DNA from: Pseudomonadota bacterium
GTDB lineage: Bacteria > Pseudomonadota > Gammaproteobacteria > Xanthomonadales > Ahniellaceae
Length of the DNA stretch: 64,000 bases
Assembly: GCA_022843465.1 (NCBI GenBank)
Contig: JALHNO010000002.1
Span: 124,001 to 188,000, forward strand
Reading direction: 5' to 3'
The notes beneath the pieces were generated by a model. The model saw nothing but the letters and a program-made list of their open reading frames with translations, did no database searches and was not told the origin of the DNA. The position numbers and the translations under genes are program-made. Positions 45,620-54,154 of the stretch are shown here, piece by piece. Position 1 is the stretch's first letter. Each line of letters opens with the position of its first letter.

Positions 45620-45767
45620 CACGGTGTACTACTCCTGGCCGGGGAGGGATGCGCGACGCGAGAAGCGTCGTCGCGGGTGAAACGCGAAGGGTCGAGCGGG
45701 AGGGAAGGGGGCGCTTCGGCGTGGCGCACAGGCGCTGGACGCAACGGGGCGAGGACTCGGCGCGTAC

Positions 45768-46316
45768 TCAAAATTTCATCGGATCCATGATGGCATCGAG
45801 GTTGAGCGAATCGCAGAACTCCAGGAAGTCGTCACGCAGTGCGGCGATGTGGGTTTTCGAGGGAATGCCGATGGTGATCTGCGAGGAAAACATTTCGGCC
45901 CCGGTCTGCATCGCGCGGAACCGGCTGGAGGTCAGGCTCTCCACCGAGATGCCGTGGTGCGCGAAAAATTCCGCCAGCTGAAAAAGTATGCCCGGCTTGT
46001 CGGCCGCGACAACCTCGATCAGATAGGGCAGCAGATCGGTCTGCATCGGCTTGGCGCCCGAGCGATGGACGTGTACCTTGATCGCTTCGTCGCGTTCGAT
46101 GCGCGCGGTCGAGGTCTCCAGCTTGGCGATGGCATCCCAGGAGCCGACCGCGAGCAGGCTGACGCTGACGTGCGTGCCCAGCGCCGAAAGCCGCGATTCC
46201 ACCAGCACGCAGCCACATTCGCTGATGCGTTTGGCGAGGGCCATCAGAGGTGACTTGTCCTGTGGCGCGATCGCCGCCAGCAGCAGATAGTTCTCGTTCG
46301 ATGTGGGTCGTGCCAC
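45768..46316 (-). CDS. gcvR: Glycine cleavage system regulator GcvR-like, two ACT domains
   Basis: 182 residues. Two tandem ACT domains: NYLLLAAIAPQDKSPLMALAKRI (about 8-80) and LIEVVAADKPGILFQLAEFFA (about 95-175). GcvR binds glycine and restrains GcvA at the gcvTHP promoter; it does not bind DNA itself. Start GTG 46316 with GGAA eight bases ahead. In E. coli gcvR is likewise divergent from dapA, so the context agrees. No gcvA is in the window. Confidence 0.82.
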   Translation of the reverse strand: MARPTSNENYLLLAAIAPQDKSPLMALAKRISECGCVLVESRLSALGTHVSVSLLAVGSWDAIAKLETSTARIERDEAIKVHVHRSGAKPMQTDLLPYLIEVVAADKPGILFQLAEFFAHHGISVESLTSSRFRAMQTGAEMFSSQITIGIPSKTHIAALRDDFLEFCDSLNLDAIMDPMKF

Positions 46317-46359
46317 GAATGATTTCCGCTGATGGCCGGAGCAGGCCTGCAAGCAGAAT

Positions 46360-46385
46360 ACTTGTGGCCCAACAGGGCCGCAAGT
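46360..46385. repeat. Inverted repeat in the gcvR-dapA divergent region
   Basis: ACTTGTGGCCC (46360-46370) and GGGCCGCAAGT (46375-46385) around AACA; ten of eleven pairs are Watson-Crick and the other is G-T. There is no T-tract. It could be an operator or a leader hairpin 32 bp before dapA. Confidence 0.45.
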
Positions 46386-46417
46386 AACATCAATTCATCC
46401 CCCTGAGTGGCCCGACC

Positions 46418-47320
46418 ATGCAATTGCAAGGCAGTATCTGTGCGCTTGTCACGCCGTTTGATTCCGACGGGAGCCTAGACCTCAAGGCTTTGCGGGCGCT
46501 GATCGACTGGCACGTCGAGGCGGGTACATCGGCTCTGGTGATCGCGGGCTCCACCGGTGAGGCTGCCTTGATCAGCGAGATCGAGTACGAGACCCTGATT
46601 GCCGAGTCGGTTCTGCAGGCGCGCGGGCGGCTGCCGATCATTGCGGGTATTGGCGCACCGGCAACCGCGGCATCGCTGGCACTCGCCAGACGGGCCACTG
46701 CCCAGGGTGCCCAGGCGGTGCTGGCGGTCACGCCCTACTATGTGCGGCCGACCCAACTTGGTCTGCTGGCGCACTACCGCAGAATTGCCGATGCCGGTGG
46801 CCTGCCGGTGCTGCTCTACAACGTACCCGGTCGGACCGGATGCGATCTTCTGCCCGAGACGGTTGCCGAACTGGCGCAGCACCCCGGGATCATCGGAGTG
46901 AAGGAAGCGGTCGCTGAACATGGTCGCATGCTTGAGCTCGTGAAGCTGGCGAGTGACCGCTTCTGTGTGCTCAGTGGTGATGATCCAACGGCTCTGCGCG
47001 CCATGACCGCCGGCGCTGTCGGTACCATTTCGGTTGCGGCAAATGTAGTCCCGCGCAGCTTTGCGCGTCTCTGCGCATTTGCCCGCAGCGGCGATCTTGC
47101 TGCCGCAGGGCGGATCGACGCAGATCTGCAGACGCTCTACCGGGCGCTTGGTGTCGAGTCCAACCCGATCCCGGCCAAGTGGCTGTTGCAGGCCATGGGC
47201 CGGCTGCAAGGACACCTGCGGCTACCCTTACACCCCTTGTCGGACGCGCATCACGAATTCGTTGGCAGCTGTCTGCCCGATATTCATCGTTGCGAGGCTA
47301 CAATGACCGGCGAACATTGA
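46418..47320 (+). CDS. dapA: 4-hydroxy-tetrahydrodipicolinate synthase
   Basis: 300 residues. TIM-barrel aldolase that condenses pyruvate with aspartate semialdehyde in lysine and diaminopimelate synthesis. The Schiff-base Lys162 is in GIIGVKEAV and Tyr134 in LYNVPGRTG; the GSTGEAALI loop is intact. E. coli numbers are 161 and 133, so length agrees. It is followed by bamC with a 13-bp gap, as in E. coli. Confidence 0.96.
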   Translation: MQLQGSICALVTPFDSDGSLDLKALRALIDWHVEAGTSALVIAGSTGEAALISEIEYETLIAESVLQARGRLPIIAGIGAPATAASLALARRATAQGAQAVLAVTPYYVRPTQLGLLAHYRRIADAGGLPVLLYNVPGRTGCDLLPETVAELAQHPGIIGVKEAVAEHGRMLELVKLASDRFCVLSGDDPTALRAMTAGAVGTISVAANVVPRSFARLCAFARSGDLAAAGRIDADLQTLYRALGVESNPIPAKWLLQAMGRLQGHLRLPLHPLSDAHHEFVGSCLPDIHRCEATMTGEH

Positions 47321-47333
47321 CTGGACGGACGAG

Positions 47334-47903
47334 ATGAAGCTTTCGAATGTGCTGCGCGTTGGATTGGCGGTGTCGTTGTGTGGCCTGGCAGGATGCGGCT
47401 GGTTCTCGCGCGAACGCAAAGAGGTCTATCAGGAAGCGCAGCAGGGCAAGGCGCTTGAAATTCCGCCCGAGCTGGACTCGCCCGCGCGGCGCAGCGTCAT
47501 GCAGGTCCCACCTGGTCCGGTCAGCCAGGAGGGCATCAGCGAGAAGCCGGTCAGCGATGTCCAGGCCGGCGCCGCCGACATCACCGAGCAGTTGTTCATC
47601 GACGCCTCGCCCGGCGAGGCGTTCGAACGTGTGCGCGATGCGCTCGAGCAGGCGCAGATCGGAACCCTGGGTGCCATCGACGCCGATCGGCGCACCATCA
47701 CGATTACCGTAGAGATCGAAACGATCGAGCCACGCTGGCTGCGCAAGGACAAGGTCAATCGGCGTCAGCTGTTGCGTGTGGTCCGCGTCGTGGCCGATGG
47801 CGCCAAGTCACGCGTGCTGGTGGCCGATGGCAATGGCAATGACGTCGATGACGAGGGCAGCAAGAAAGTGTTGCTCGCAGTGCGCGAGCGCGTGCTCGAT
47901 TGA
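47334..47903 (+). CDS. bamC: BAM complex lipoprotein BamC, short form
   Basis: 189 residues. Signal peptide with lipobox LAGC puts the lipidated Cys at 22. The unstructured BamC signature YQEAQQGKALEIPPELDSP is present, then a single helix-grip domain with SPGEAFERVRDALEQ and DADRRTITITVEI. E. coli BamC is 344 residues with two such domains; here only the first is encoded. The stop is clean and there is no frameshift sign, so this looks like a natural short form. Position after dapA supports the assignment. Confidence 0.82.
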   Translation: MKLSNVLRVGLAVSLCGLAGCGWFSRERKEVYQEAQQGKALEIPPELDSPARRSVMQVPPGPVSQEGISEKPVSDVQAGAADITEQLFIDASPGEAFERVRDALEQAQIGTLGAIDADRRTITITVEIETIEPRWLRKDKVNRRQLLRVVRVVADGAKSRVLVADGNGNDVDDEGSKKVLLAVRERVLD

Positions 47904-47909
47904 TTGCCG

Positions 47910-47933
47910 CGGGTCGCTGATGAAGGCGACCCG
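47910..47933. terminator. Hairpin between convergent bamC and fdxA
   Basis: CGGGTCGC (47910-47917) and GCGACCCG (47926-47933) with an eight-base loop lie in the gap between the two stops. No T-tract, so function is uncertain. Confidence 0.4.
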
Positions 47934-47966
47934 ATTGCGCAGGCGCGGCGATCACGTTGCCGTGGC

Positions 47967-48290
47967 CTAGCGCTCGAGCAGATCCAGTTTGTCCGGTTTG
48001 CCGTCCCAGGACTTGGCGTCCTCGGGCGGTTCCTTGCGTTCGGTGATCACTGGCCAGGCCTTGGCGAGTTCGCCATTGAGCGCGATGAACTTTTCCTGGC
48101 CGGCGGGCACGTCATCCTCGGGATAGATCGCGTTGGCCGGACACTCGGGCTCGCAGAGGGTACAGTCGATGCACTCTTCAGGATCGATCACGAGAAAATT
48201 GGGGCCCTCGTGGAAGCAGTCCACAGGACACACTTCGACACAGTCCATGTATTTGCACTTGATGCAATTTTCCGTAACGACGTATGTCAT
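47967..48290 (-). CDS. fdxA: Seven-iron ferredoxin FdxA
   Basis: 107 residues. The first half holds two cluster motifs, [18 protein letters not shown] and [12 protein letters not shown], for one [3Fe-4S] and one [4Fe-4S] centre. The rest is the FdxA-type C-terminal extension with [17 protein letters not shown]. Electron partners are not known. The ATG is 21 nt after the 3' end of tRNA-Glu, so both probably come from one transcript. Confidence 0.94.
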   Translation of the reverse strand: MTYVVTENCIKCKYMDCVEVCPVDCFHEGPNFLVIDPEECIDCTLCEPECPANAIYPEDDVPAGQEKFIALNGELAKAWPVITERKEPPEDAKSWDGKPDKLDLLER

Positions 48291-48311
48291 GGAACCTGTT
48301 CGAAGCCGGAG

Positions 48312-48387
48312 TGGTACTCCCAAGGGGAATCGAACCCCTGTTTTCGCCGTGAGAGGGCGACGTCCTGGACCGCTAGACGATGGGAGC
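48312..48387 (-). tRNA. tRNA-Glu (CUC)
   Basis: A 76-nt cloverleaf with encoded CCA. The anticodon arm is UCGCC-CUCUCAC-GGCGA, giving anticodon CUC for GAG codons. The acceptor stem pairs GCUCCCA with UGGGAGU (a G-U at 1:72). The T loop GGTTCGATTCC is normal. UUC is the essential glutamate tRNA in bacteria, so CUC is an additional gene suited to a GAG-rich genome. Confidence 0.93.
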
Positions 48388-48417
48388 GTGGCTTGAGGCC
48401 GGTGAAAAGAGCGGCGT

Positions 48418-48445
48418 AGTATAGCGACTGTTTTCAATCGGACAA
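48418..48445 (-). promoter_or_regulatory. Promoter of tRNA-Glu-fdxA
   Basis: On the minus strand TTGTCC (48445-48440), 16 bp, then TATACT (48423-48418). The -10 matches five of six. The predicted start point leaves about 24 nt before the mature tRNA end. Confidence 0.65.
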
Positions 48446-48508
48446 GTCCGTTACGCTGGGCAGCCTGTTTCATGCCCGCGTTTCTCGCGCCAGACCCCCA
48501 CGCCCCAC

Positions 48509-49927
48509 ATGCTGAAAAGATTATTCGATCGCGCCTTCCGCCGCGGCAAGCCTGCTCCGACCGCGTCAGCCGTGTCCGGCAGCCTGCCCGATGATGTCGA
48601 GGCGAAGCTGGTCAGCATCCCGCGCGAGCAGCATTCGATCTCGCGGCGAAATATCAGCCCCAATGCGCTGCGCGTGCTCTACAAGCTCCGCGATGGCGGC
48701 TTTGCCGCCTACCTGGTGGGTGGTGCGGTCCGCGATCTGCTGCTGGACGGGCACCCCAAGGACTTTGACGTCGCCACAGATGCCCACCCCGAACAAGTCA
48801 AGCAGCTGTTTCGCAACTGCCGGCTGATCGGGCGCCGGTTTCGGTTGGCGCACGTGCATTTTGGTGCCGAAATCATCGAGGTAGCGACCTTCCGTGGTAC
48901 CGAGGACGATGGCAGTGGTGCCCGTGAACTGGTTGATGGCCGCATTGTGCGCGACAACGTGTACGGCTCCATCGAAGAGGATGCGGTCCGCCGCGATTTC
49001 ACCATCAACGCGCTGTACTACGCGGTTGAGGACTTCTCCGTTCGTGACTATGTTGGCGGCTTCCAGGATGTTCAGCAGCGTGTGCTGCGCCTGATTGGCG
49101 ATCCTGACCGCCGCTTCCGTGAAGATCCTGTGCGCATGCTGCGGGCAGCGCGGTTTTCTGCAAAGTTGGGCTTCTCGATCGACCCCGCCGCGGTTTCGGC
49201 AATGGGCCGCCTGCGTCAGCTCATTGTCGGCGCGCCACCGGCGCGACTGTTCGACGAAAGCATCAAGCTGTTCATGGCCGGCCATGCACTGCAGAGCTTC
49301 CGTGTGCTGCGCGAGCTGCAATTGCTTGATTCGCTGCTGCCGGCAACCGCCGACGCGATGCGCCAGGACCCGGCAGCCCTGGTGCTGGTCGAATCCGCCT
49401 TGCAAAGCACCGATGAGCGCGTGCGGGCCGGCAAGCCGGTTACGCCGGCATTTCTTTTTGCGGCGCTGCTCTGGCCAGCCATGCAGGCCGCAGTTGCCCG
49501 TCGCGTCGCCAGCGAAGGGCTGGACGCCTGGTTGTCCGGCGCCCAGGAAGTGGTCAGCGAACAGTGCGCGCGGATCGCACTGCCCAAGCGCTTTTCACTG
49601 CCGATGCAGGAGATCTGGTTGCTGCAACCACGGCTCGATGCCTGCGCGCGCAAGCGCGCCGGGCGGCTTCTGGCGCATCCGCGGTTTCGGGCAGCCTACG
49701 ACTTTCTGTTGTTCCGGGCGCGCGGTGACGATCGCCTGAATGCTGCAGCGGAATTCTGGACGGGCCTGCAACCTGGCGCCGCGCCCGATGCCGCGGTACG
49801 CACCGTCGTGGCGACGGATTCGGCCAGTAGCGATGAGGCGGCCGCGCCGCGCAAGCGCCGACGTCGCCGGCGCAAACCCGCGGGCGCCAAGTCCTCGACG
49901 ACCCCTGCTGATTCCGCGGGCGATTGA
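48509..49927 (+). CDS. pcnB: Poly(A) polymerase I
   Basis: 472 residues. Adds 3' A-tails that mark RNA for decay. Nucleotidyltransferase superfamily head with [21 protein letters not shown] (the DxD metal site), [11 protein letters not shown], and the neck region [21 protein letters not shown]. The Arg/Lys-rich C-terminal tail (KRRRRRRKP) and N-terminal [10 protein letters not shown] fit PcnB rather than the CCA-adding enzyme. The stop overlaps the folK start by 1 bp. Confidence 0.95.
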   Translation: MLKRLFDRAFRRGKPAPTASAVSGSLPDDVEAKLVSIPREQHSISRRNISPNALRVLYKLRDGGFAAYLVGGAVRDLLLDGHPKDFDVATDAHPEQVKQLFRNCRLIGRRFRLAHVHFGAEIIEVATFRGTEDDGSGARELVDGRIVRDNVYGSIEEDAVRRDFTINALYYAVEDFSVRDYVGGFQDVQQRVLRLIGDPDRRFREDPVRMLRAARFSAKLGFSIDPAAVSAMGRLRQLIVGAPPARLFDESIKLFMAGHALQSFRVLRELQLLDSLLPATADAMRQDPAALVLVESALQSTDERVRAGKPVTPAFLFAALLWPAMQAAVARRVASEGLDAWLSGAQEVVSEQCARIALPKRFSLPMQEIWLLQPRLDACARKRAGRLLAHPRFRAAYDFLLFRARGDDRLNAAAEFWTGLQPGAAPDAAVRTVVATDSASSDEAAAPRKRRRRRRKPAGAKSSTTPADSAGD

Positions 49928-50487
49928 TGTCGCCGGCAAGCGGCGAGCGGGCTTACATCGGCCTTGGCGCCAATCTGGGCGCACCTGCGCAGCAGATTCA
50001 GCACGCAATACGCGCGCTCGGCGGTCTGCCAGCAACGCGTCTGCTCGCCGAAAGTGCGCTCTACCGGAGTGCGCCCTGGGGTCTGACCGAGCAACCCGAC
50101 TTTCTCAATGCCATCGTGGCGATCGATACCGGGCTCGCGCCGCAGGCCCTGATCGAGTCGATGCTCAGCGTCGAGCGTGCGCTGGGGCGTCTGCGTGATG
50201 GTGCCCGCTGGGGCCCACGACGCATCGATCTTGACCTGATCCTGTACGGCGAGCGCTCCTTCGCCACCACCGATCTTTGTGTTCCGCATCCGCGCTTTCA
50301 GCAACGCGCCTTTGTGCTGCTTCCGCTGATCGAAGTCGCGGCGCAGCTCGATGATCGGCGGCTGCCACAGTGGCGCCAGAATCTGAGCAATCTCCCCCAT
50401 GACGATGTGGTAAGAATGCCTGTTGAATCTACCGCCGCGCCAGGTCCCGATCGCATGAGCGCGCACAGCCACTGGACATCGTCATGA
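49927..50487 (+). CDS. folK: 2-amino-4-hydroxy-6-hydroxymethyldihydropteridine pyrophosphokinase
   Basis: 186 residues. Transfers pyrophosphate from ATP to the pterin in folate synthesis. AYIGLGANLG at the start, YRSAPWGLTEQPDFLNAIV, the RRIDLDLILYG motif with the metal-binding Asp pair, and VPHPRFQQRAFVLLPL are intact. ATG 49927 overlaps the pcnB stop by one base, and the panB start overlaps the folK stop by 4 bp. The order pcnB-folK-panB-panC is common in gammaproteobacteria. Confidence 0.95.
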   Translation: MSPASGERAYIGLGANLGAPAQQIQHAIRALGGLPATRLLAESALYRSAPWGLTEQPDFLNAIVAIDTGLAPQALIESMLSVERALGRLRDGARWGPRRIDLDLILYGERSFATTDLCVPHPRFQQRAFVLLPLIEVAAQLDDRRLPQWRQNLSNLPHDDVVRMPVESTAAPGPDRMSAHSHWTSS

Positions 50488-51305
50488 ACGTCGCCGATCC
50501 CGCATCTGCCAGTCTGCCCATTACCGTGCCTTCGCTGCGCAAAATGAAGGCTGACGGCAAGCAGATCGTGGCGGCCACCGCCTACGATGCCAGCTTCGGG
50601 TCATTGCTTGACCGCTGTGGTGTGGATCTGGTGCTGGTGGGTGATTCCTTGGGCATGGTGGTACAGGGGCATGCCACCACGCTCAGCGTGGATATCGAAC
50701 AGATGATCTATCACAGCGCGGCAACGGCGCGTTCGGTGGCGCGTGCCCTGCTGGTCGCCGATATGCCGTTCGCCAGCTACCCGGAGCCCGCGGTCGCGTT
50801 CCGCAACGCCGCGCGGTTGCTCGCCGAAGGGCATGCCAGCATGGTCAAGCTCGAAGGCGACGGACCGGTGCTCGATTGCCTGCGCTATCTGAGCGATCGC
50901 GAAATTCCGGTGTGCGCGCACATCGGAATGACGCCGCAATCCGTGCTGCGTTTTGGTGGCTTTCGCGTGCAGGGTCGTAACGACGCTGCGGCCATGCGCA
51001 TCAGGGACGCGGCAGTGGCTGTCGAGCAGGCCGGTGCCGAGATTCTGGTGCTCGAATGCGTGCCATCGACACTGGCCGCTGAAATACGCGCGCTGGTTTC
51101 GATTCCGGTCATCGGCATCGGCGCCGGCCCCGACTGCGACGGCCAGATCCTCGTCAGCTACGATCTGCTCGGGCTCAGCGCTGGCAAGCGGCCGCGCTTC
51201 GTCAAGAATTTTCTTCAGGGGCGTGGCAGTGTTGATGAGGCTGTGCTGGCGTACGCGGCCGATGTGCGCAGCGGTGCGTTTCCCGCTGCCGAGCACAGCT
51301 ACTGA
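50484..51305 (+). CDS. panB: 3-methyl-2-oxobutanoate hydroxymethyltransferase
   Basis: 273 residues. First committed enzyme of pantothenate synthesis, using methylene-tetrahydrofolate. TAYDASFGSLLDRCGVDLVLVGDSLGMVVQGH, split here as TAYDASFGSLLDR and LVGDSLGMVVQGH, holds the metal and substrate residues. The catalytic Glu is in LVLECVPSTLAAEI and the loop IPVIGIGAGPDCDGQ is present. Translation is coupled to folK. Confidence 0.96.
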   Translation: MNVADPASASLPITVPSLRKMKADGKQIVAATAYDASFGSLLDRCGVDLVLVGDSLGMVVQGHATTLSVDIEQMIYHSAATARSVARALLVADMPFASYPEPAVAFRNAARLLAEGHASMVKLEGDGPVLDCLRYLSDREIPVCAHIGMTPQSVLRFGGFRVQGRNDAAAMRIRDAAVAVEQAGAEILVLECVPSTLAAEIRALVSIPVIGIGAGPDCDGQILVSYDLLGLSAGKRPRFVKNFLQGRGSVDEAVLAYAADVRSGAFPAAEHSY

Positions 51306-51313
51306 GGCCTGGC

Positions 51314-52156
51314 ATGCTGCTTGAATCCGCCATCGCGCAGTTGCGTGCCCAGGTCGCTGCCTGGCGCAATCAGGGTGATACCGTGGTGCTGGTTCCGACC
51401 ATGGGCAACCTGCACGCTGGCCACTATGCCCTGATCGAGCGCGCCCGCAAACTGGGCACTCGTGTGGTTGCCAGCATCTTCGTCAACCCTTCCCAGTTTG
51501 GACCGAGCGAGGATTTTGCTGCCTACCCGCGCACCCTCGATCATGATGCCGCCGGTCTCGCCGCGCATGGTTGCGACCTGCTGTTTCATCCAGGCATCGA
51601 TGAGGTCTACCCTTATGGCGTAGAGCGTGCGGTGACGGTGGCGGTGCCTGAACTCGGTGACATCCTCTGCGGTGCATTCCGACCCGGTCATTTCAACGGC
51701 GTGGCGACGGTTGTGCTGAGGCTGTTGAACATGGTGCAGCCCGATGTCGCGGTATTCGGTCAGAAGGACTATCAGCAACTCCTGGTGATCGAGCGCGTGG
51801 TCCGCGACATGCAGGTGGCTGTGCGCATCGAGTCGGCTCCGACCGTCCGCGAGGACTCCGGTCTGGCGATGAGTTCGCGCAATCAGTATCTGTCGGACGC
51901 CGAGCGCGAACGGGCCGCTGAGCTGCATCGCTGCCTGCAGTGGATGACGGCGCAACTGCGCAGCGGACAGGTGGTCGTCGCTATCGAGGCGGAGGCAACG
52001 GCCCGCCTCGGAGCAGCAGGGTTCAAGGTCGACTACGTGGCGGTTCGCCGGGCCTCCGACCTGATGCCGGTGGAAAATTTTGAGCCCGGGGCCCGGGTTG
52101 TCCTGGTGGCAGCCCGTATCGGCAAGGCTCGGTTGATAGATAACCTGCTGATTTGA
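51314..52156 (+). CDS. panC: Pantothenate synthetase
   Basis: 280 residues. Joins pantoate and beta-alanine with ATP. The nucleotidyltransferase signatures VPTMGNLHAGHYALI (HIGH-like), VFGQKDYQQL and the KMSKS-like MSSRNQYLS are all present. It follows panB by 8 bp. panD, which supplies beta-alanine, is not in this cluster; a hairpin terminator follows instead. Confidence 0.96.
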   Translation: MLLESAIAQLRAQVAAWRNQGDTVVLVPTMGNLHAGHYALIERARKLGTRVVASIFVNPSQFGPSEDFAAYPRTLDHDAAGLAAHGCDLLFHPGIDEVYPYGVERAVTVAVPELGDILCGAFRPGHFNGVATVVLRLLNMVQPDVAVFGQKDYQQLLVIERVVRDMQVAVRIESAPTVREDSGLAMSSRNQYLSDAERERAAELHRCLQWMTAQLRSGQVVVAIEAEATARLGAAGFKVDYVAVRRASDLMPVENFEPGARVVLVAARIGKARLIDNLLI

Positions 52157-52228
52157 AATAGTATTGTGGTCTGGTTCGGACACCTTGTCCAAGGTTTGTT
52201 GGGTTTTTGCAACATCGGTTGTTCTGCT

Positions 52229-52249
52229 GCAACAGCCTGTTGCTTTTTT
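52229..52249 (+). terminator. Terminator of pcnB-folK-panBC
   Basis: GCAACA (52229-52234) and TGTTGC (52238-52243) with a three-base loop and six T residues, 72 bp after panC. The stem is short. Confidence 0.6.
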
Positions 52250-52278
52250 GCACTCAGGCGAGTAGAGTTCGAATCGCC

Positions 52279-52389
52279 GGTGAGTACCTTGATCGCTTCC
52301 GAGTGATCCTCACCTAAGCAGGGCGCATTGTTTAAGTAATCGTCACTCCGATTCAACCCTCGCTGGAATTCAGCGAGGGTTTTTTTTTG
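52279..52389 (+). ncRNA. Candidate structured small RNA between panC and pgi
   Basis: A 111-nt segment framed by structure at both ends. Hairpin one: GGTGAG (52279-52284) with CTCACC (52309-52314), a six-base bulge, then GATCGCT with AGTGATC capped by a UCCG tetraloop. About 40 unpaired, A/U-richer bases follow. Hairpin two is a strong terminator at 52355-52389. It is preceded by the pan terminator and possible promoter words (TTGCAC 52248-52253, TCGAAT 52269-52274, spacing 15). No coding frame fits. It ends 155 bp before pgi, which has its own leader. I do not recognise an Rfam family. Confidence 0.5.
52355..52389 (+). terminator. Strong Rho-independent terminator of the small RNA candidate
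   Basis: An 11-bp perfect stem, AACCCTCGCTG (52355-52365) with its complement at 52371-52381, a five-base loop and nine T residues. Confidence 0.88.
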
Positions 52390-52544
52390 CGCGCAGTTCG
52401 GCGTTGGTGACGCGAACCCGACGACTTCAATGGCGGCATCCGCGCCAGCCGTTGAAATTGCCCGGCACCAGTGCGAGTCTTGGGCGCTGAAGTTCTCGTG
52501 CACACCGGTCCGGAGGTGCGCGACCCATCCACTCAGGAGTCCCC

Positions 52545-54095
52545 GTGCTGGAACATCACAAGCAGAGACTGTCGCGCACCCGCATCGCCGATCTGGTTGC
52601 CACCGGAGGCGAGGAACGCAACCGCTTGCTGCAGTGCCGCGTTGGTCCCCTGTACGCGGATTTCTCACGGTCGCTGATGGATGGCCCGGCGCTGGCGTCC
52701 TTGCTCACTCTGGCCGAGCAGGCAGCGGTGCCCGCGGCGGTAGCTGCCATGTTCGCGGGTGAGCGCATCAATGCCACCGAAGATCGCGCTGTGCTGCATA
52801 CGCTGCTGCGCGCGCCACCGGCTTCAGCGCCAGCATCACTTTCGCAGGAGGCCGAATGGGTGTTCCAGGCACGCGAACGCATGCGCGAATGCGTAGCCCG
52901 CTTGCGTGGTCGCGGGTTCGCTGATGGTCGCCGCGTGCGTCATGTCATCAATGTCGGGATTGGGGGTTCCGATCTTGGACCGCGGCTGCTGCTTGATGCC
53001 TTGCCGGCCGAGGTCGACAGCCCCGAAGTCCATTTCCTCTCTGGTGTCGACGGCCATGCGCTGGATCGGCTGATGGCCAGGCTGGATCCCGCCTGCACCC
53101 TGGTGGTGATGGTGTCCAAGAGCTTTTCGACGCGCGAAACCCTGCTCCACGGCGGTCTGCTGCGGCAGTGGCTTGAGGCTGGCCTCGACAAGGATCGGGC
53201 ACGCGAACGCCTGTTTGCGGTGACTTCGCGACCGGATGCGGCGGTTGCCTTTGGGGTATCCGAGATGCAGGTGCTGTCGATCTGGGACTGGGTCGGTGGT
53301 CGCTATTCGTTGTGGTCAGCGGTCAGTTTCGCGGTCGCATTGCGTCTCGGGATTTCCCGCTTCGATGCCTTTCTGGACGGTGCGGCATCGATGGATGAGC
53401 ACTTCCGGGCGGCGCCGATGGCGCAGAACCTTCCTGTGCTGGCAGCCCTGATGGGCTACTGGCATCGCAATCTGCTGGGCTATTCAAGCCTCTGTGTGGT
53501 CCCCTACGACCCACGCCTGCGCGAGTTTCCAAATTATCTGCAGCAGCTCGAAATGGAGAGCAATGGCAAGTCGGTGCAACTCGATGGCAGTTCGGTAGCG
53601 GGTGCCACCGTCCCCGTGGTCTGGGGCGGTGTCGGTACCGATGTCCAGCATGCATTCTTCCAGGCACTGCATCAGGGCACTGAAGTGGTGCCGGTCGATT
53701 TTGTCGGCGTCATCAATCCGGATCATGGCCACGATGCGCATCACAATGCGCTGCTCGCAAACATGCTGGCACAGAGCGCTGCGCTTGCCGATGGCACGCC
53801 GGAGCTCGGCGCCGATCCGCATCGTCACCATCCGGGCAATCGGCCGAGCGCGGTCTATCTGCTCGACAGCCTGTCGCCCCAATCCCTGGGTGCGCTGATC
53901 GCCTTGTACGAACACAAGGTATTCGTGCAGTCGCGACTCTGGGGTGTCAACGCCTTCGACCAATGGGGTGTCGAACTCGGCAAGAAGCTCGCCAATTCGC
54001 TGGAGCAGGCGATGGCGCGTGGTCAGGTGCCGGATGCTGCCGATCCGGTCACCCGCCGGCTGATCGCGGAAATTGCGGCGCGTCGTCGGCGCTGA
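52545..54095 (+). CDS. pgi: Glucose-6-phosphate isomerase
   Basis: 516 residues. Interconverts glucose-6-phosphate and fructose-6-phosphate. The two family signatures are present in substance: VSKSFSTRETLLHG (about 190) and the catalytic GGRYSLWSAVSF region. The QLEMESNGKSVQLDG segment follows, and KVFVQSRLWGVNAFDQWGVELGK near the end (read in two parts, KVFVQSRLWGVNAFDQ and WGVELGK) completes it. The start is GTG with AGGAG five bases ahead. Slightly shorter than E. coli Pgi (549). Confidence 0.96.
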   Translation: MLEHHKQRLSRTRIADLVATGGEERNRLLQCRVGPLYADFSRSLMDGPALASLLTLAEQAAVPAAVAAMFAGERINATEDRAVLHTLLRAPPASAPASLSQEAEWVFQARERMRECVARLRGRGFADGRRVRHVINVGIGGSDLGPRLLLDALPAEVDSPEVHFLSGVDGHALDRLMARLDPACTLVVMVSKSFSTRETLLHGGLLRQWLEAGLDKDRARERLFAVTSRPDAAVAFGVSEMQVLSIWDWVGGRYSLWSAVSFAVALRLGISRFDAFLDGAASMDEHFRAAPMAQNLPVLAALMGYWHRNLLGYSSLCVVPYDPRLREFPNYLQQLEMESNGKSVQLDGSSVAGATVPVVWGGVGTDVQHAFFQALHQGTEVVPVDFVGVINPDHGHDAHHNALLANMLAQSAALADGTPELGADPHRHHPGNRPSAVYLLDSLSPQSLGALIALYEHKVFVQSRLWGVNAFDQWGVELGKKLANSLEQAMARGQVPDAADPVTRRLIAEIAARRRR

Positions 54096-54103
54096 GCGGG
54101 TCC

Positions 54104-54150
54104 GGCGTCCTCAGGTTCCACGCTGCCGGGCCTTCCCGACCTGAGGCGCC
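54104..54150. terminator. Bidirectional hairpin between convergent pgi and queG
   Basis: CCTCAGGT (54109-54116) and ACCTGAGG (54139-54146), extended by GGCG/CGCC with one bulged base. The loop is 22 bases and itself GC-rich. No T-tract. Confidence 0.45.
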
Positions 54151-54154
54151 GTGC

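Noticed and set aside
46317-46417. Lysine riboswitch upstream of dapA
   Set aside because: The region is far shorter than the roughly 180-nt element and contains only one simple palindrome.
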